Of a stretch of DNA of 64,000 bases, positions 8,014-16,523 are shown piece after piece (the first letter of the stretch is position 1; each line of letters begins with the position of its first letter). The position numbers and the translations under genes were made by a program. The notes beneath the pieces were generated by a model. The model searched no databases, was not told where the DNA came from, and saw nothing but the letters and a program-made list of their open reading frames with translations. The stretch is taken from assembly GCF_003635115.1 (NCBI RefSeq), contig NZ_RBXJ01000001.1, forward strand, positions 1,426,001-1,490,000. The letters run 5' to 3'. The DNA is from Microbacterium sp. AG1240. Its GTDB lineage: Bacteria; Actinomycetota; Actinomycetes; Actinomycetales; Microbacteriaceae.

Positions 8014-9348
8014 GTGAACGACTACATCAGCAACGTCCACCACACCACCCACCATCAGGGCGAGTACGTGACCCACACCAGCCGCCCCGTCACCATCAGC
8101 AGCCTGCACGGCTCCCGGATCCTCGACTCCCGCGGCTACCCGACGATCCAGGTGCGTCTCGAGCTCGAGGACGGCACCGTCGTCACCGGTGACGCCCCCG
8201 CAGGCGCATCCACTGGCGCGCATGAGGCTGTCGAGCTTCGCGACGGCGGCAGCAGCTACGGCGGCCGCGACGTGAGCCAGGCACTGCACCTCATCACGAC
8301 GGACGTCGCACCGATGATCACCGGCCAGTCGTGGACCTCGATCGGGCAGGCCGACGCCGCCCTCGCTGCCCTCGACGGCACCCCGAACCACCGCCGGCTC
8401 GGCGCGAACAGTGTCGTCGCGACCTCGATCGCGATGGCACGCGCTCTCGCCGCCGCAGCGGAGCTGCCGCTCTGGCGTTGGATCGCAGACGTCACCGGCA
8501 GCACGCCCCGCCTGCCCGTCCCGCACTTCAACGTGCTCAACGGCGGAGCGCACGCAGCGAACGCGCTCGACTTCCAGGAGTTCATGATCGCCCCGGTGAA
8601 CGCCGAGACCATGACCGACGCGGTTCGGATCGGATCGGACGTCTACCACGCGCTGGCGGCACTGGTCCGGGAACGGTTCGGCAGTCTCGGTCTCGGGGAC
8701 GAAGGCGGCTTCGCCCCGTCGATCGCCGCGCCCGAGGAGGCCCTCGACCTCCTCGTCGCCGCGATCAGTGCCGCCGGTTACGAGCCCGGCGTGGACACCG
8801 TCGCGATCGCACTCGACCCGGCGGCGAACGAGTTCGCGCTCGGTGACGGTAGCTACCGGGTCGTGGACCGCCGGCTCGACCGCGCAGGCATGGTCGACTA
8901 CTACCGCGACCTCATCAGCCGGTATCCGATCCGGAGTATCGAAGACGGCTTCTCCGAAGATGACCACGGCGGCTGGAAGGCGATGTCGTTCGCGCTCGGC
9001 GACATGCTCCAGATCGTCGGCGATGATCTCTACGTCACCGATCCGCAGCGCATCCGCGACGGTGGGAAGGACGGGCTCTCGAACGCGGCGCTCATCAAGC
9101 CGAACCAGATCGGCACCGTCTCCCAGACCCTCGACGCGATCGGCGTCGCACGCTCGCTCGGGATGCGGAGCATGGTGTCGCACCGGTCCGGCGAGACCAC
9201 CGACACGTTCATCGCGGACCTCGTCGTCGGCACCGGAACCGGACAGATCAAGTCCGGCGCACCCGCCCGCGGAGAACGCGTCGCCAAGTACAACCGGCTC
9301 ACCGAGATCGCGGAGAACAATCCGGAGCTGCCCTACGGGCTGCGCTGA
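8014..9348 (+). CDS. eno: Enolase, divergent second-copy type
   Basis: Converts 2-phosphoglycerate to phosphoenolpyruvate. It is full length (444 aa from GTG 8014, after AAAGG). GTG 8068, after AGGGCGAG, would remove an 18-residue His-rich extension and match usual enolases better. Signatures: RILDSRGYPTIQV, GGAHAANALDFQEFMI, LGDEGGFAP, IEDGFSEDD, ALIKPNQIGT and the SHRSGETTD loop. The sequence departs from housekeeping enolases (GGAHAAN in place of GGSHADN). Fluoride-phosphate-Mg traps enolase, so an extra enzyme is understandable here. It follows ppa after 145 bp and converges, by a 16-bp overlap, with the LysR gene. Confidence 0.92.
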   Translation: MNDYISNVHHTTHHQGEYVTHTSRPVTISSLHGSRILDSRGYPTIQVRLELEDGTVVTGDAPAGASTGAHEAVELRDGGSSYGGRDVSQALHLITTDVAPMITGQSWTSIGQADAALAALDGTPNHRRLGANSVVATSIAMARALAAAAELPLWRWIADVTGSTPRLPVPHFNVLNGGAHAANALDFQEFMIAPVNAETMTDAVRIGSDVYHALAALVRERFGSLGLGDEGGFAPSIAAPEEALDLLVAAISAAGYEPGVDTVAIALDPAANEFALGDGSYRVVDRRLDRAGMVDYYRDLISRYPIRSIEDGFSEDDHGGWKAMSFALGDMLQIVGDDLYVTDPQRIRDGGKDGLSNAALIKPNQIGTVSQTLDAIGVARSLGMRSMVSHRSGETTDTFIADLVVGTGTGQIKSGAPARGERVAKYNRLTEIAENNPELPYGLR

Positions 9349-10265
9349 CCCCGACCGGTCACCTCGTGGGCGACGCGCAGGAAAGCAGAACCAGCTGGCT
9401 GAGGCTCTCCCGACCAGATCGCCCGCAACGGCCGGGCAAGTGGCGGCCCAGCGAGCGGGACCCGCACCAGCGACCCGTCGTTGATGTCGGCGGCGACCGT
9501 GCGAAGGCTCATCACCGCCGGTGCAATTCCAGCCTGCGCGTTCGCCCGGATGATGCTCGTGGTCTCCAGCACCGCGGCCGGAACCGACATGCTCAAACCG
9601 GCCTCCCTGAGCCATGCGGCGAGGGTCGCGCGAGTTCCGGAACCTTCTTCCCGCAGGAGCAGAGCCGTCGCCGCCAGGACCTCCGCAGTGATCCCGGTCG
9701 ACCGAGCCCAGGGATGTTCCGGCGCAACGACGACCGCGAGCTCATCGTCCGCGATCACCTGCGCGGACACACCTGCCGCCGTCACCGGGGTCTCCGTGAA
9801 CCCGAGGTTCGCGCCACCCGACTGCACGAGGTCCGTCACCGCGGCGGAGTTGCCCGCGATCAGGCGCACCCGCACGTCGGGTTCGCGGCGGCGGAATTCG
9901 AGCAGCCAGCCCGGCAGCAGCAGCTCCGCGATCGTCTGTGACGCTGCGACGACGAGCGAACCCGTGGGAGTCCGCAGCGCAGCCACTCCTGCTTCGAGGT
10001 GGCGAGACGCGTCGAGGACCGGTCCGGCCAGCCCGACGACGAGCCTGCCGGTCTCGGTCAGCACCGACCCCGTGGTCGAGCGGTGCACCAACAAGTGACC
10101 GACCATGCGCTCGGCGACCCGGATCCGAGCAGACACTGCCTGTTGCGTGACGCCGAGCGCTCCAGCGGCAGCGGAGAGGGAGCCGGTCTCGGCGACGCGT
10201 GCGAGCACGTCGAGTGTGTCGAGGTCGAGGGTTCGGTCCGTGAGTCGCCGTAGTGCCACAATCAT
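9333..10265 (-). CDS. LysR-type transcriptional regulator
   Basis: 310 aa from ATG 10265. The N-terminal winged HTH reads LDTLDVLARVAETGSLSAAA and GVTQQAVSARI; the C-terminal two thirds are the periplasmic-binding-protein-like effector domain (TGSLVVAASQTIAELLLPGWL). It is divergent from the TDT transporter 63 bp away, the classic arrangement for a LysR regulator and its target, so I expect it to control that gene. The effector is unknown. It also faces enolase tail to tail. Confidence 0.85.
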   Translation of the reverse strand: MIVALRRLTDRTLDLDTLDVLARVAETGSLSAAAGALGVTQQAVSARIRVAERMVGHLLVHRSTTGSVLTETGRLVVGLAGPVLDASRHLEAGVAALRTPTGSLVVAASQTIAELLLPGWLLEFRRREPDVRVRLIAGNSAAVTDLVQSGGANLGFTETPVTAAGVSAQVIADDELAVVVAPEHPWARSTGITAEVLAATALLLREEGSGTRATLAAWLREAGLSMSVPAAVLETTSIIRANAQAGIAPAVMSLRTVAADINDGSLVRVPLAGPPLARPLRAIWSGEPQPAGSAFLRVAHEVTGRGQRSP

Positions 10266-10328
10266 TGATTGTGCCCTGCCAAGAGGTTCCGGGTACCGCC
10301 AGAGGCAGGATTCGCGCAGGCTTGGCCC

Positions 10329-11495
10329 ATGACAACGCTCCGCACGGACCCTGCACCCGCGAACGGTAGCCAGCTGCCCCAACGGCCGCAGACGGCGTTG
10401 TTCCGTGACCTGGAGCGGCCAGGCCTGATCGTGTCGAATCTCACACCGAACTGGTTCGCGTCGATCATGGGCACGGGGATCGTCGCTGTCGCAGCTGCGT
10501 CACTGCCGCTGCAGTTCCCCGGGCTGCGCCTCGCGGCGACGGTCGTGTGGGCGATCGCCGCGGTGCTCCTCGTCGCCCTCACGACCGCGACGGTGCTGCA
10601 CTGGATCCGCTACCGGAGCACTGCAGCCGGGCACCAGCTCAACCCGGTGATCTCGCACTTCTACGGCGCACCACCGATGGCGTTCCTCACCGTCGGCGCC
10701 GGGACACTCCTGCTCGGCAAGGACTGGGTCGGCCTGCCCGCCGCCGTCACCATCGACTGGGTCCTGTGGACCATCGGCACCATCGGAGGACTGCTCACGG
10801 CAGTGCTCGTGCCGTACCTGGCGTTCACCCGCCACGAGAACAAGCCCGACTCCGCGTTCGGCGGCTGGCTGATGCCGATCGTCCCGCCGATGGTGTCCGC
10901 CTCCACCGGTGCGCTCCTGCTGCCGTACGCCCCCGCCGGGCAGGCGCGGGAGACGCTGCTGTGGTCCTGCTACGGCTTCTTCGGCCTCAGCCTCATCACG
11001 TCGCTGGTCGTGATCACGCTGATCTGGAACCGTCTCGCGCAGCACAAGGTCGGGGCCGCCGGCATGGTCCCGACTCTGTGGATCGTCCTCGGGCCGGTCG
11101 GACAGTCGATCACCGCAGTGAACCTCCTCGCATCGAACGCCCCCACCGTTGTCGATGCGAGTACCGCGCATGCCCTGCTGGTCGTGGCGCTGGTGTACGG
11201 GTTCGCGATGCTCGGCTTCGCGCTGCTGTGGACCGTCATCGCCCTCGCGATCACCATCCGCACTGCCCGCGAACACTTGCCGTTCAGCCTGACTTGGTGG
11301 TCCTTCACGTTCCCCGTCGGGACCTGCGTCACCGGCCTGAACGGGCTCGCCCTGCACTCAGGCCTGACCGTCGTTGCCGTCCTCGCCGTCATCTACTACG
11401 CCGGCCTCGTCGCCGCATGGATCACCGTTGCCCTTCGCACCTTTCACGGATCCGTCATCCGTGGCACCCTGCTGGCACCGCCACAGCCGGCATGA
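10329..11495 (+). CDS. TDT/SLAC1-type membrane transporter
   Basis: 388 aa with about ten hydrophobic helices (first NWFASIMGTGIVAVAAASLP). It resembles the tellurite-resistance/dicarboxylate transporter family, which includes TehA, the SLAC1 anion channels and fungal sulfite pumps. ATG 10329 starts just before the cytoplasmic N-terminus; the frame is open to 10269. It is divergent from LysR and coupled (ATGA) to the next gene. Being anion permeases, members could move fluoride or another small anion, but the substrate cannot be read from sequence. Confidence 0.75.
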   Translation: MTTLRTDPAPANGSQLPQRPQTALFRDLERPGLIVSNLTPNWFASIMGTGIVAVAAASLPLQFPGLRLAATVVWAIAAVLLVALTTATVLHWIRYRSTAAGHQLNPVISHFYGAPPMAFLTVGAGTLLLGKDWVGLPAAVTIDWVLWTIGTIGGLLTAVLVPYLAFTRHENKPDSAFGGWLMPIVPPMVSASTGALLLPYAPAGQARETLLWSCYGFFGLSLITSLVVITLIWNRLAQHKVGAAGMVPTLWIVLGPVGQSITAVNLLASNAPTVVDASTAHALLVVALVYGFAMLGFALLWTVIALAITIRTAREHLPFSLTWWSFTFPVGTCVTGLNGLALHSGLTVVAVLAVIYYAGLVAAWITVALRTFHGSVIRGTLLAPPQPA

Positions 11496-12064
11496 GTACC
11501 CCCGAGGAACTCGCTGACGTTCGATCGCTGAACGGTCTCGCGGAGACGTGGCGGACCGCGCCCGACGGCAGCCGACGGTTCGTCCCGAGCTTCGACCCAC
11601 GATCCGGCGGCAGATTCAGCCGTGTCCTGGTCCTGATGCAGTCGCCTGGCCCCCAGACCATCGCCGCAGCGCACGCAGCGATCTGCAGCGAGGACAACCC
11701 GGGCCCGACCGCGGCCGCGTTCCGAGCAGCCCGTATCGAGTCCGGACTCGCACGCGGCGAGTACGTCCGCTGGAACCTTGTCCCATGGGAACTGCCCGAC
11801 CGCGTGCGACTCGAGGACATCGACGAGGGGCGGCATGCCCTCGCCACACTGCTCGCGGCCCTCCCCGCTCTCACTGCGATCGTCACGTACGGGGCCGTTG
11901 CCCTCGACGGCGTCATGCGACACTTCACCCTGGACGAGCACCCCCGACTCCTTCCGGTCATCGCAGCACCACATCCGTCTCCCGCCAACGGCCGCCACCG
12001 ATCGGAACAACACCTCCGTTCCGTGCAAGCACTCCGGCTCGCCGCGCGAGCGCGGCAGACGTAA
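11492..12064 (+). CDS. Uracil-DNA-glycosylase-superfamily-like protein
   Basis: 190 aa, coupled to the TDT gene by ATGA. The pattern RVLVLMQSPGPQTIAAA near the N-terminus, WNLVPWELP in the middle and PHPSPANGRHRS near the C-terminus recalls the uracil-DNA glycosylase fold, where an xHPSP motif is catalytic. No iron-sulphur cysteines of family 4 enzymes are present. It is the last cargo gene before the transposon's res region. A DNA-repair role is only a family-level guess. Confidence 0.5.
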   Translation: MSTPEELADVRSLNGLAETWRTAPDGSRRFVPSFDPRSGGRFSRVLVLMQSPGPQTIAAAHAAICSEDNPGPTAAAFRAARIESGLARGEYVRWNLVPWELPDRVRLEDIDEGRHALATLLAALPALTAIVTYGAVALDGVMRHFTLDEHPRLLPVIAAPHPSPANGRHRSEQHLRSVQALRLAARARQT

Positions 12065-12065
12065 C

Positions 12066-12204
12066 AAATACGAACGATTCCGCTACAACTATCCGTACCG
12101 GCGCTCAGTCCGGGTGCGAGGCGCCGTGTCTTGTAGCGGAACCCAGTCCCAGAATCTACGTGCCGCCACTACCCCTCCTGGTCGAGTTTCGCTACGTTCT
12201 CTTC
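12066..12204 (+). promoter_or_regulatory. Candidate res site and promoter of the transposon resolvase
   Basis: The 139 bp between the cargo and the resolvase contain TTCCGCTACAA (12078-12088) and its perfect inverted copy TTGTAGCGGAA (12131-12141). A related TTTCGCTACG lies at 12187-12196, as expected of repeated recombinase half-sites. TACGTT at 12193-12198 lies 6 bases before ATG 12205 and is a probable leaderless -10 box. Confidence 0.55.
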
Positions 12205-12807
12205 ATGGGTCACCTTCTCGGGTATGCGCGCGTGTCCACCACAGACCAGGACGCGTCGCTGCAGATCGACGCGCTCAACGCCGCTGGCTGCTACCGCGTG
12301 TTCGTCGACACCATGTCCGGGTCGCTCCAACACCGGCCCGAGCTCGACAAGCTCCTCGACCAGCTCCGCCCCGGCGACACTCTCGTCGTCTGGCGACTCG
12401 ACCGGCTCGGCCGGTCCATCCGGCACCTCATCGATCAGCTGCACGCTCTCGCCGAGCGCGGCATCGGGTTCCGGTCCCTGCAGGAGACCATCGACACCAC
12501 CTCGCCCGGCGGCCGGCTCGTGTTCCACGTCTTCGCCGCGTTGGCGGAGTTCGAACGGGACCTCATCAAGGAACGCACCAACGCCGGCCTCGCCGCCGCT
12601 CGAGCCCGCGGCCGCACCGGCGGCCGACCATCTCGGCTCTCCGCGGACCAGGTGCGCACCGCACGCCGGCTCTACGAACAGCAGGACATGACCGTCGCGC
12701 AGATCGGCGACGTGCTCGGCGTTAGCCGCACCACCATCTACCGTGCACTCGCGAAGCACGCCGAGCCCGTCGCGGCGCGACGAACCAAGCCTTCCCCAAC
12801 GATGTAG
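12205..12807 (+). CDS. Transposon resolvase (serine recombinase)
   Basis: 200 aa. The catalytic domain starts LLGYARVSTTDQ with Ser11 as nucleophile; WRLDRLGRS, TIDTTSPGGRL and FERDLIKERT follow, and the C-terminus is an HTH (MTVAQIGDVLGVSRTTIYRAL). It resolves the cointegrate that replicative transposition of Tn552/Tn402-type elements produces, acting at the res region just upstream. It is similar in layout to the 4424 resolvase but only moderately alike in sequence. It is followed within 6 bp by the transposase. Confidence 0.88.
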   Translation: MGHLLGYARVSTTDQDASLQIDALNAAGCYRVFVDTMSGSLQHRPELDKLLDQLRPGDTLVVWRLDRLGRSIRHLIDQLHALAERGIGFRSLQETIDTTSPGGRLVFHVFAALAEFERDLIKERTNAGLAAARARGRTGGRPSRLSADQVRTARRLYEQQDMTVAQIGDVLGVSRTTIYRALAKHAEPVAARRTKPSPTM

Positions 12808-12813
12808 CTGGCT

Positions 12814-14217
12814 ATGGACGCGAGCGAGCGGTGGGGCATCCTTCGACTGCACGTCGAGGACGCCATCCCGCTCGCCACCCTGGCCCGCACCACGGGCGTC
12901 GCTGAGCGCACCCTGCAACGCTGGTTGGCCCGCTACCGAACCGGCGGATACCCGGCTCTCGCCGACGGCACCCGCACCGATCACGGCGCCCGACGGACGG
13001 CACCGGAACTGGTGCGCCTGATTGAGGGGCTCGCACTCACCAAGCCACGACCTTCGATCGCCACGATTCACCGCCAGGTCGACAATTACTGCACCAAACG
13101 AGGTCTCTCAGCGCCGTCGTACTCCGTTGTGCGGTCGATCGTGAACGGGCTTGATCCCGGGATGGTGACGCTCGCGCTTGAGGGGCCCGCGTCATATCGG
13201 GACAAGCACGAACTGCTGCTCCGACGTCGTGCGGATCGCCCCAACGCGATCTGGCAGGCGGACCACACGATGCTCGATCTGCTCATCGTCGGACCCGACG
13301 GCAAGCCCGAATGGCCGTGGTTGACGGTGATCCTCGACGACTACTCCCGCGCGGTCTGCGGGTACATGGTGTTCCTCGGCGCCCCATCCGCCGCGAACAC
13401 CGCGCTCGCGCTCCGGCAAGCGATCTGGCACAAGCCGGAACCGGACTGGCCTGTCTGCGGGATCCCAGACGTGCTCTACACAGACCACGGGTCCGACTTC
13501 ACCAGCCACCGAATCGGCGACACCGCCGCCGTGCTGCACCTCCGCATCATCCACTCGCAGGTCGCTCGCCCCCAGGGCCGCGGGAAGATCGAGCGGTTCT
13601 TCGGCACCATCAACACCGAGCTGCTCCCAACGCTCCCCGGCCACCTCGCACCCGGATCCTCGGCGCCGGCGCCGACGCCGGCGCTGGATCTCGCCGGTGT
13701 CGACAGTGCCATCAACACGTTCATCCGCCGCTACAACGCCCGCATCCACCGCGAGCTCCGGAAGAGCCCACTGGAAGCGTGGATCGCAGACGGGTGGCTG
13801 CCACGAATGCCGGACTCCCTCGAGCAGCTCGACGGGTTCCTGCTCACCGTCCCGACCACGCGTGTCGTGCAACGAGACGGCATCCACTTCGAAGGGCTCC
13901 GCTACACCGCAACCACTCTCGCACCCTTCGTGGGCAGCACCGTCAGCGTCCGGTACGACCCCCGCGACGTCACCGAGATCCGTGTCTTTCACCGCGACGC
14001 GTTCCTGTGCACCGCGATCAGTACCGCGCATCAGACCGAGACCATCAGTCTCAAGCAGATCCAGGCCGCCCGGAACGCGCAACGAAGAGCCCTGCGCGGG
14101 CAGATCCGCGAACGCATCGCGATCGTCCGCCCCACACCCGATGATCACACCCCACCAGCACCCGCACCGGCACCGGATCAACCGCGACTGATGACCTACG
14201 AGGAGGACCGGTCATGA
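12814..14217 (+). CDS. DDE transposase (TniA/Tn552 p480 type)
   Basis: 467 aa. The N-terminal DNA-binding region carries HTH motifs (ATLARTTGVAERTLQRWLAR). The rve-type catalytic core has Asp150 (IWQADHTM), Asp224 (YTDHGSDF) and Glu260 (GKIERFFGT), a proper DD35E spacing. A Mu-type C-terminal beta-barrel follows (FEGLRYTATTLAPFVGSTV...). The size and the downstream ATPase match Tn552 p480 and Tn402 TniA, which cut and join the TGTCG ends. It is coupled to the ATPase gene by a 4-bp overlap. All catalytic residues are intact, so it may be active. Confidence 0.88.
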   Translation: MDASERWGILRLHVEDAIPLATLARTTGVAERTLQRWLARYRTGGYPALADGTRTDHGARRTAPELVRLIEGLALTKPRPSIATIHRQVDNYCTKRGLSAPSYSVVRSIVNGLDPGMVTLALEGPASYRDKHELLLRRRADRPNAIWQADHTMLDLLIVGPDGKPEWPWLTVILDDYSRAVCGYMVFLGAPSAANTALALRQAIWHKPEPDWPVCGIPDVLYTDHGSDFTSHRIGDTAAVLHLRIIHSQVARPQGRGKIERFFGTINTELLPTLPGHLAPGSSAPAPTPALDLAGVDSAINTFIRRYNARIHRELRKSPLEAWIADGWLPRMPDSLEQLDGFLLTVPTTRVVQRDGIHFEGLRYTATTLAPFVGSTVSVRYDPRDVTEIRVFHRDAFLCTAISTAHQTETISLKQIQAARNAQRRALRGQIRERIAIVRPTPDDHTPPAPAPAPDQPRLMTYEEDRS

Positions 14218-15026
14218 CGAGCCAGTTCATCATCACGAAGGAACACCGTCGGTTCGCGGAGTTCGCCGACGCCGTCCGGAAGCAGAACACCATCGGCGTC
14301 TGCTTCGGCCCCGCTGGCGTCGGCAAGACCCTCTCCGCACGCCGCTACGCCCACTGGGACAGCATCGGCCCGTTCATCGCCAGATGGGCCGCACGCAGCG
14401 AAGACGACACGAAGATCTACGCCGCCGCCCACCGAGCCCGCACCGTCTTCTACACGCCCGAGGTCTCCGCCACGATGCGCGCCCTGCAGGACGACCTCCG
14501 GCACGACATGCTCCGCACCGAACGCTGCATCGAGGAACACCTCCTGCTCCAGGGTCGCCACTTCGACCACGCACACGGCCCCAACCCGTCCCTGCTCGAG
14601 CTGATCATCATCGACGAGTCCGAACGCCTCACCGGCAACGCGATCGAGTGGCTCCGCGACCAGTACGACCGCACCGGCATAGCGATGATCCTCATCGGCA
14701 TGCCCGGCATCGAGAAGCAGTTCAGCCACTACCCGCAGCTCTACAGCCGCCTCGGTTTCGCCCACCAGTACCGTCCGCTCGGCCACGACGAGCTGCTCTT
14801 CGTCCTCGAACGTCAATGGCGCAAGCTCGGCAAGACGCTCGACCCCGACGACTTCACCGACGCGCAAGCCATCGCCGCCGTCGAACGCATCACCCGCGGC
14901 AACTTCCGGCTCCTTGAGCGCCTCCTCCCTCAGATCCAACGCGTCCTGAAGATCAACGAGCTCGACGTCATCACCAACGACGTCGTCGAGGCCGCCCGCA
15001 GCACCCTCGTCATCGGCACCACCTGA
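14214..15026 (+). CDS. AAA+ transposition ATPase (TniB/Tn552 p271 type)
   Basis: 270 aa, the length of Tn552 p271. Walker A GPAGVGKT lies at residues 32-39 and Walker B LIIIDESE near 130; ERITRGNFRLLERLL is the sensor/lid region. It belongs to the TniB/MuB/IstB group that selects targets and stimulates the transposase. It overlaps the transposase stop (ATGA), and its own stop directly abuts the inner edge of the right terminal repeat. There is no TniQ homologue, as in Tn552. Confidence 0.88.
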   Translation: MTSQFIITKEHRRFAEFADAVRKQNTIGVCFGPAGVGKTLSARRYAHWDSIGPFIARWAARSEDDTKIYAAAHRARTVFYTPEVSATMRALQDDLRHDMLRTERCIEEHLLLQGRHFDHAHGPNPSLLELIIIDESERLTGNAIEWLRDQYDRTGIAMILIGMPGIEKQFSHYPQLYSRLGFAHQYRPLGHDELLFVLERQWRKLGKTLDPDDFTDAQAIAAVERITRGNFRLLERLLPQIQRVLKINELDVITNDVVEAARSTLVIGTT

Positions 15027-15057
15027 CCCGACACCGATCGCAGCGAAAACGACGACA
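15027..15057 (-). repeat. Right terminal inverted repeat of the transposon
   Basis: Read inward on the minus strand it begins TGTCGTCGTTTTCGCT and ends TCGGTGTCGGG, matching the left end at 25 of 31 positions. It starts immediately after the ATPase stop codon. Confidence 0.8.
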
Positions 15058-15104
15058 CAGAGCGAGGCTGCTCACAGGCCATGCGCTCGTCGGCGAAGAA
15101 CAGG

Positions 15105-15150
15105 AAGGGCGACACCATCCCGTCAGTGTGACGCGAGGGTGTCGCCCTTT
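15105..15150 (-). terminator. Rho-independent terminator of the DUF349 gene
   Basis: AAGGGCGACACC (15105-15116) pairs perfectly with GGTGTCGCCCTT (15138-15149). The loop holds a second small stem (CGTCA/TGACG). It is downstream of the minus-strand DUF349 gene and is probably that gene's original terminator. Confidence 0.75.
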
Positions 15151-15182
15151 CTGTTGACCGTAGAGATCTGTGGAGAACCCGC

Positions 15183-15995
15183 TCAGCCGCCGAGGGCGCG
15201 CAGCCAGGTCCGTCGCGCTTCGAGGGCCTCGGACGCCTGAGCCGCCGCGCGCTTGTCGCCGCGCGCGGTGGCGTCGGCGAGCTCGGCCTCGAGCTTGTCG
15301 ATCGCGTCGGACAGCTGGCGCGTCATGTCGTTGGCACGCGCCTTCTGCTCGGGATCGTTGCGCTTCCAGTCGGCGTCTTCGCGGGTGCGCACGCTCTGCT
15401 CGATCTTGCGCAGGTCGTCGTCGAGGGCACGCTCCTTGTCGCGCGGGAACACGCGACCGATCTCGTCCCACTGGCGCTGGATGGCGGTGAGCTTCTGTCG
15501 CGCGGTGGCGAGGTTCTTCTCGTCGACGAGCGGAGCCGCCTCGGCGAGGAGCACCTTCTTCTGCTCGATCTTCTCTTTCGAGGCCTCGGTCTCGGCGGAC
15601 TCCCGCTCGATGCGAGCGCCGTACAGGGCGTCACCGGCGGCTTTGAAACGTGCCCACAGAGCATCGTCGACCTTGCGGCCGGCGCGGCCCGAAGCCTTCC
15701 AGGCGTCGAGCAGGTCGCGGTAGGCGCCGATGCCGTCCTCGCCGCGCGGGGCCAGGGCCTCGGCGCGCTCGACGAGACGCGTCTTGGCGTCGCGCGCGAC
15801 CTTGTGGGTGTCGTCGAGCTGCGAGAAGTACTCGCGGCGGTGACGGTCGACCGTCGCGCGGGCGTCGCGGAACCGGCGCCACAGCTGCTGCGCGGTCGAC
15901 TTCGACAGGCGGGGCCCGTTCTGCTGGTGGGCCTGCCAGCGCAAGTGGGGGTTCGCGCCGTAGGGTCGGCGTGTGCGGATCTCGGACGTCAGCAA
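15183..15995 (-). pseudogene. 5'-truncated DUF349 protein gene
   Basis: From about residue 19 (RWQAHQQNGPRLSKSTAQQL) to the end (WLRALGG) this is the C-terminal 250 residues of the coiled-coil DUF349 protein that is a normal core gene in Microbacteriaceae. From memory the full protein is about 420 aa. The N-terminal part is missing: upstream of about 15941 the sequence turns into the MerR gene region on the other strand, and the only remaining start is TTG 15995, giving 18 foreign residues. Its native terminator survives at 15105. It is probably non-functional and marks a recombination joint between the transposon and the arsenic region. A second, intact copy elsewhere is likely if the gene matters. 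Confidence 0.7.
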
Positions 15996-16383
15996 GCGCA
16001 GCGGCGTCTCCGCGACGGCGCTGCGGTACTACGAGTCCATCGGACTCATCACCCCCGGCCGTAGTAGAAACGGGTACCGCGACTACGACGCGGACGTGCT
16101 GGCGCGCCTGGACCTCATCGAGTCCAGCAAGGAACTCGGCCTCCCGCTCGAGGACATCGGCCGGCACCTGCGCGCCCTTGAAACCACCTCCTGCACCGAT
16201 GTCCGGGACGCGCTCCGCCCGCTCCTCGCGGAACGAGTCCGGCAGCTGGACGAGAAGCGTGCGCGACTGGATGAGCTGCGCTCTCGCCTCGACCGCGCCG
16301 ACCACGACCTCGCCGCGTGCCCCGATCGGGACGAGCTCTGCTCGACCGAGTGCATCTTCCGCGCCCGCGGACAACACCAGTGA
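15973..16383 (+). CDS. MerR-family metal-type regulator
   Basis: 136 aa with the MerR winged HTH at the N-terminus (RISDVSKRSGVSATALRYYESIGLI), a long dimerisation helix, and cysteines at SCTDVR and in the tail ACPDRDELCSTECIF. These suggest metal or thiol sensing, but the pattern is not one I can assign to a given ion. GTG 15973 lies 6 bases after TAGGGT (15961-15966), so a leaderless start is likely. It overlaps the broken end of the DUF349 gene on the opposite strand. Adjacent arsenic genes make a metalloid signal plausible. Confidence 0.8.
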   Translation: MRISDVSKRSGVSATALRYYESIGLITPGRSRNGYRDYDADVLARLDLIESSKELGLPLEDIGRHLRALETTSCTDVRDALRPLLAERVRQLDEKRARLDELRSRLDRADHDLAACPDRDELCSTECIFRARGQHQ

Positions 16384-16523
16384 CGACAGATCGATCAGGT
16401 GCGCTCCGTGCACCCCGAGCATCAGTGCTCCCGCGACGTGTTCACGTCTGCGAGCCGTTCGAAGCGGCTCATCGGCGTTGTTCTGCCGCTGGTGGTGGCG
16501 GAGGTCGCTGACATGATGACCGG

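Larger units (their letters stand above)
5046..15057 (+). mobile_element. Tn552/Tn402-type transposon carrying fluoride resistance
   Basis: A 10.0-kb element bounded by 31-bp imperfect inverted repeats starting TGTCGTCG and ending TCGGTGTCGGG on the inner side (25 of 31 positions match). The right third holds the mobility module: resolvase, DDE transposase of 467 aa and AAA+ ATPase of 270 aa. These sizes and this order match Tn552 (p480, p271 plus resolvase), and the last codon of the ATPase abuts the right repeat. The left two thirds are cargo for fluoride resistance plus a LysR/TDT pair. I see no matching 5-6 bp target duplication (CTCCG left, CAGAG right), so one flank may have been rearranged. 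The repeats are seen; the element's integrity is inferred. Confidence 0.8.

Noticed and set aside
7852..9615. 587-codon minus-strand frame over enolase
   Set aside because: The opposite strand encodes a full enolase with all motifs; this frame has no recognisable content.
5041..15062. Target-site duplication flanking the transposon
   Set aside because: The five bases outside the two ends (CTCCG and CAGAG) do not match, nor do neighbouring registers, so no duplication is claimed.
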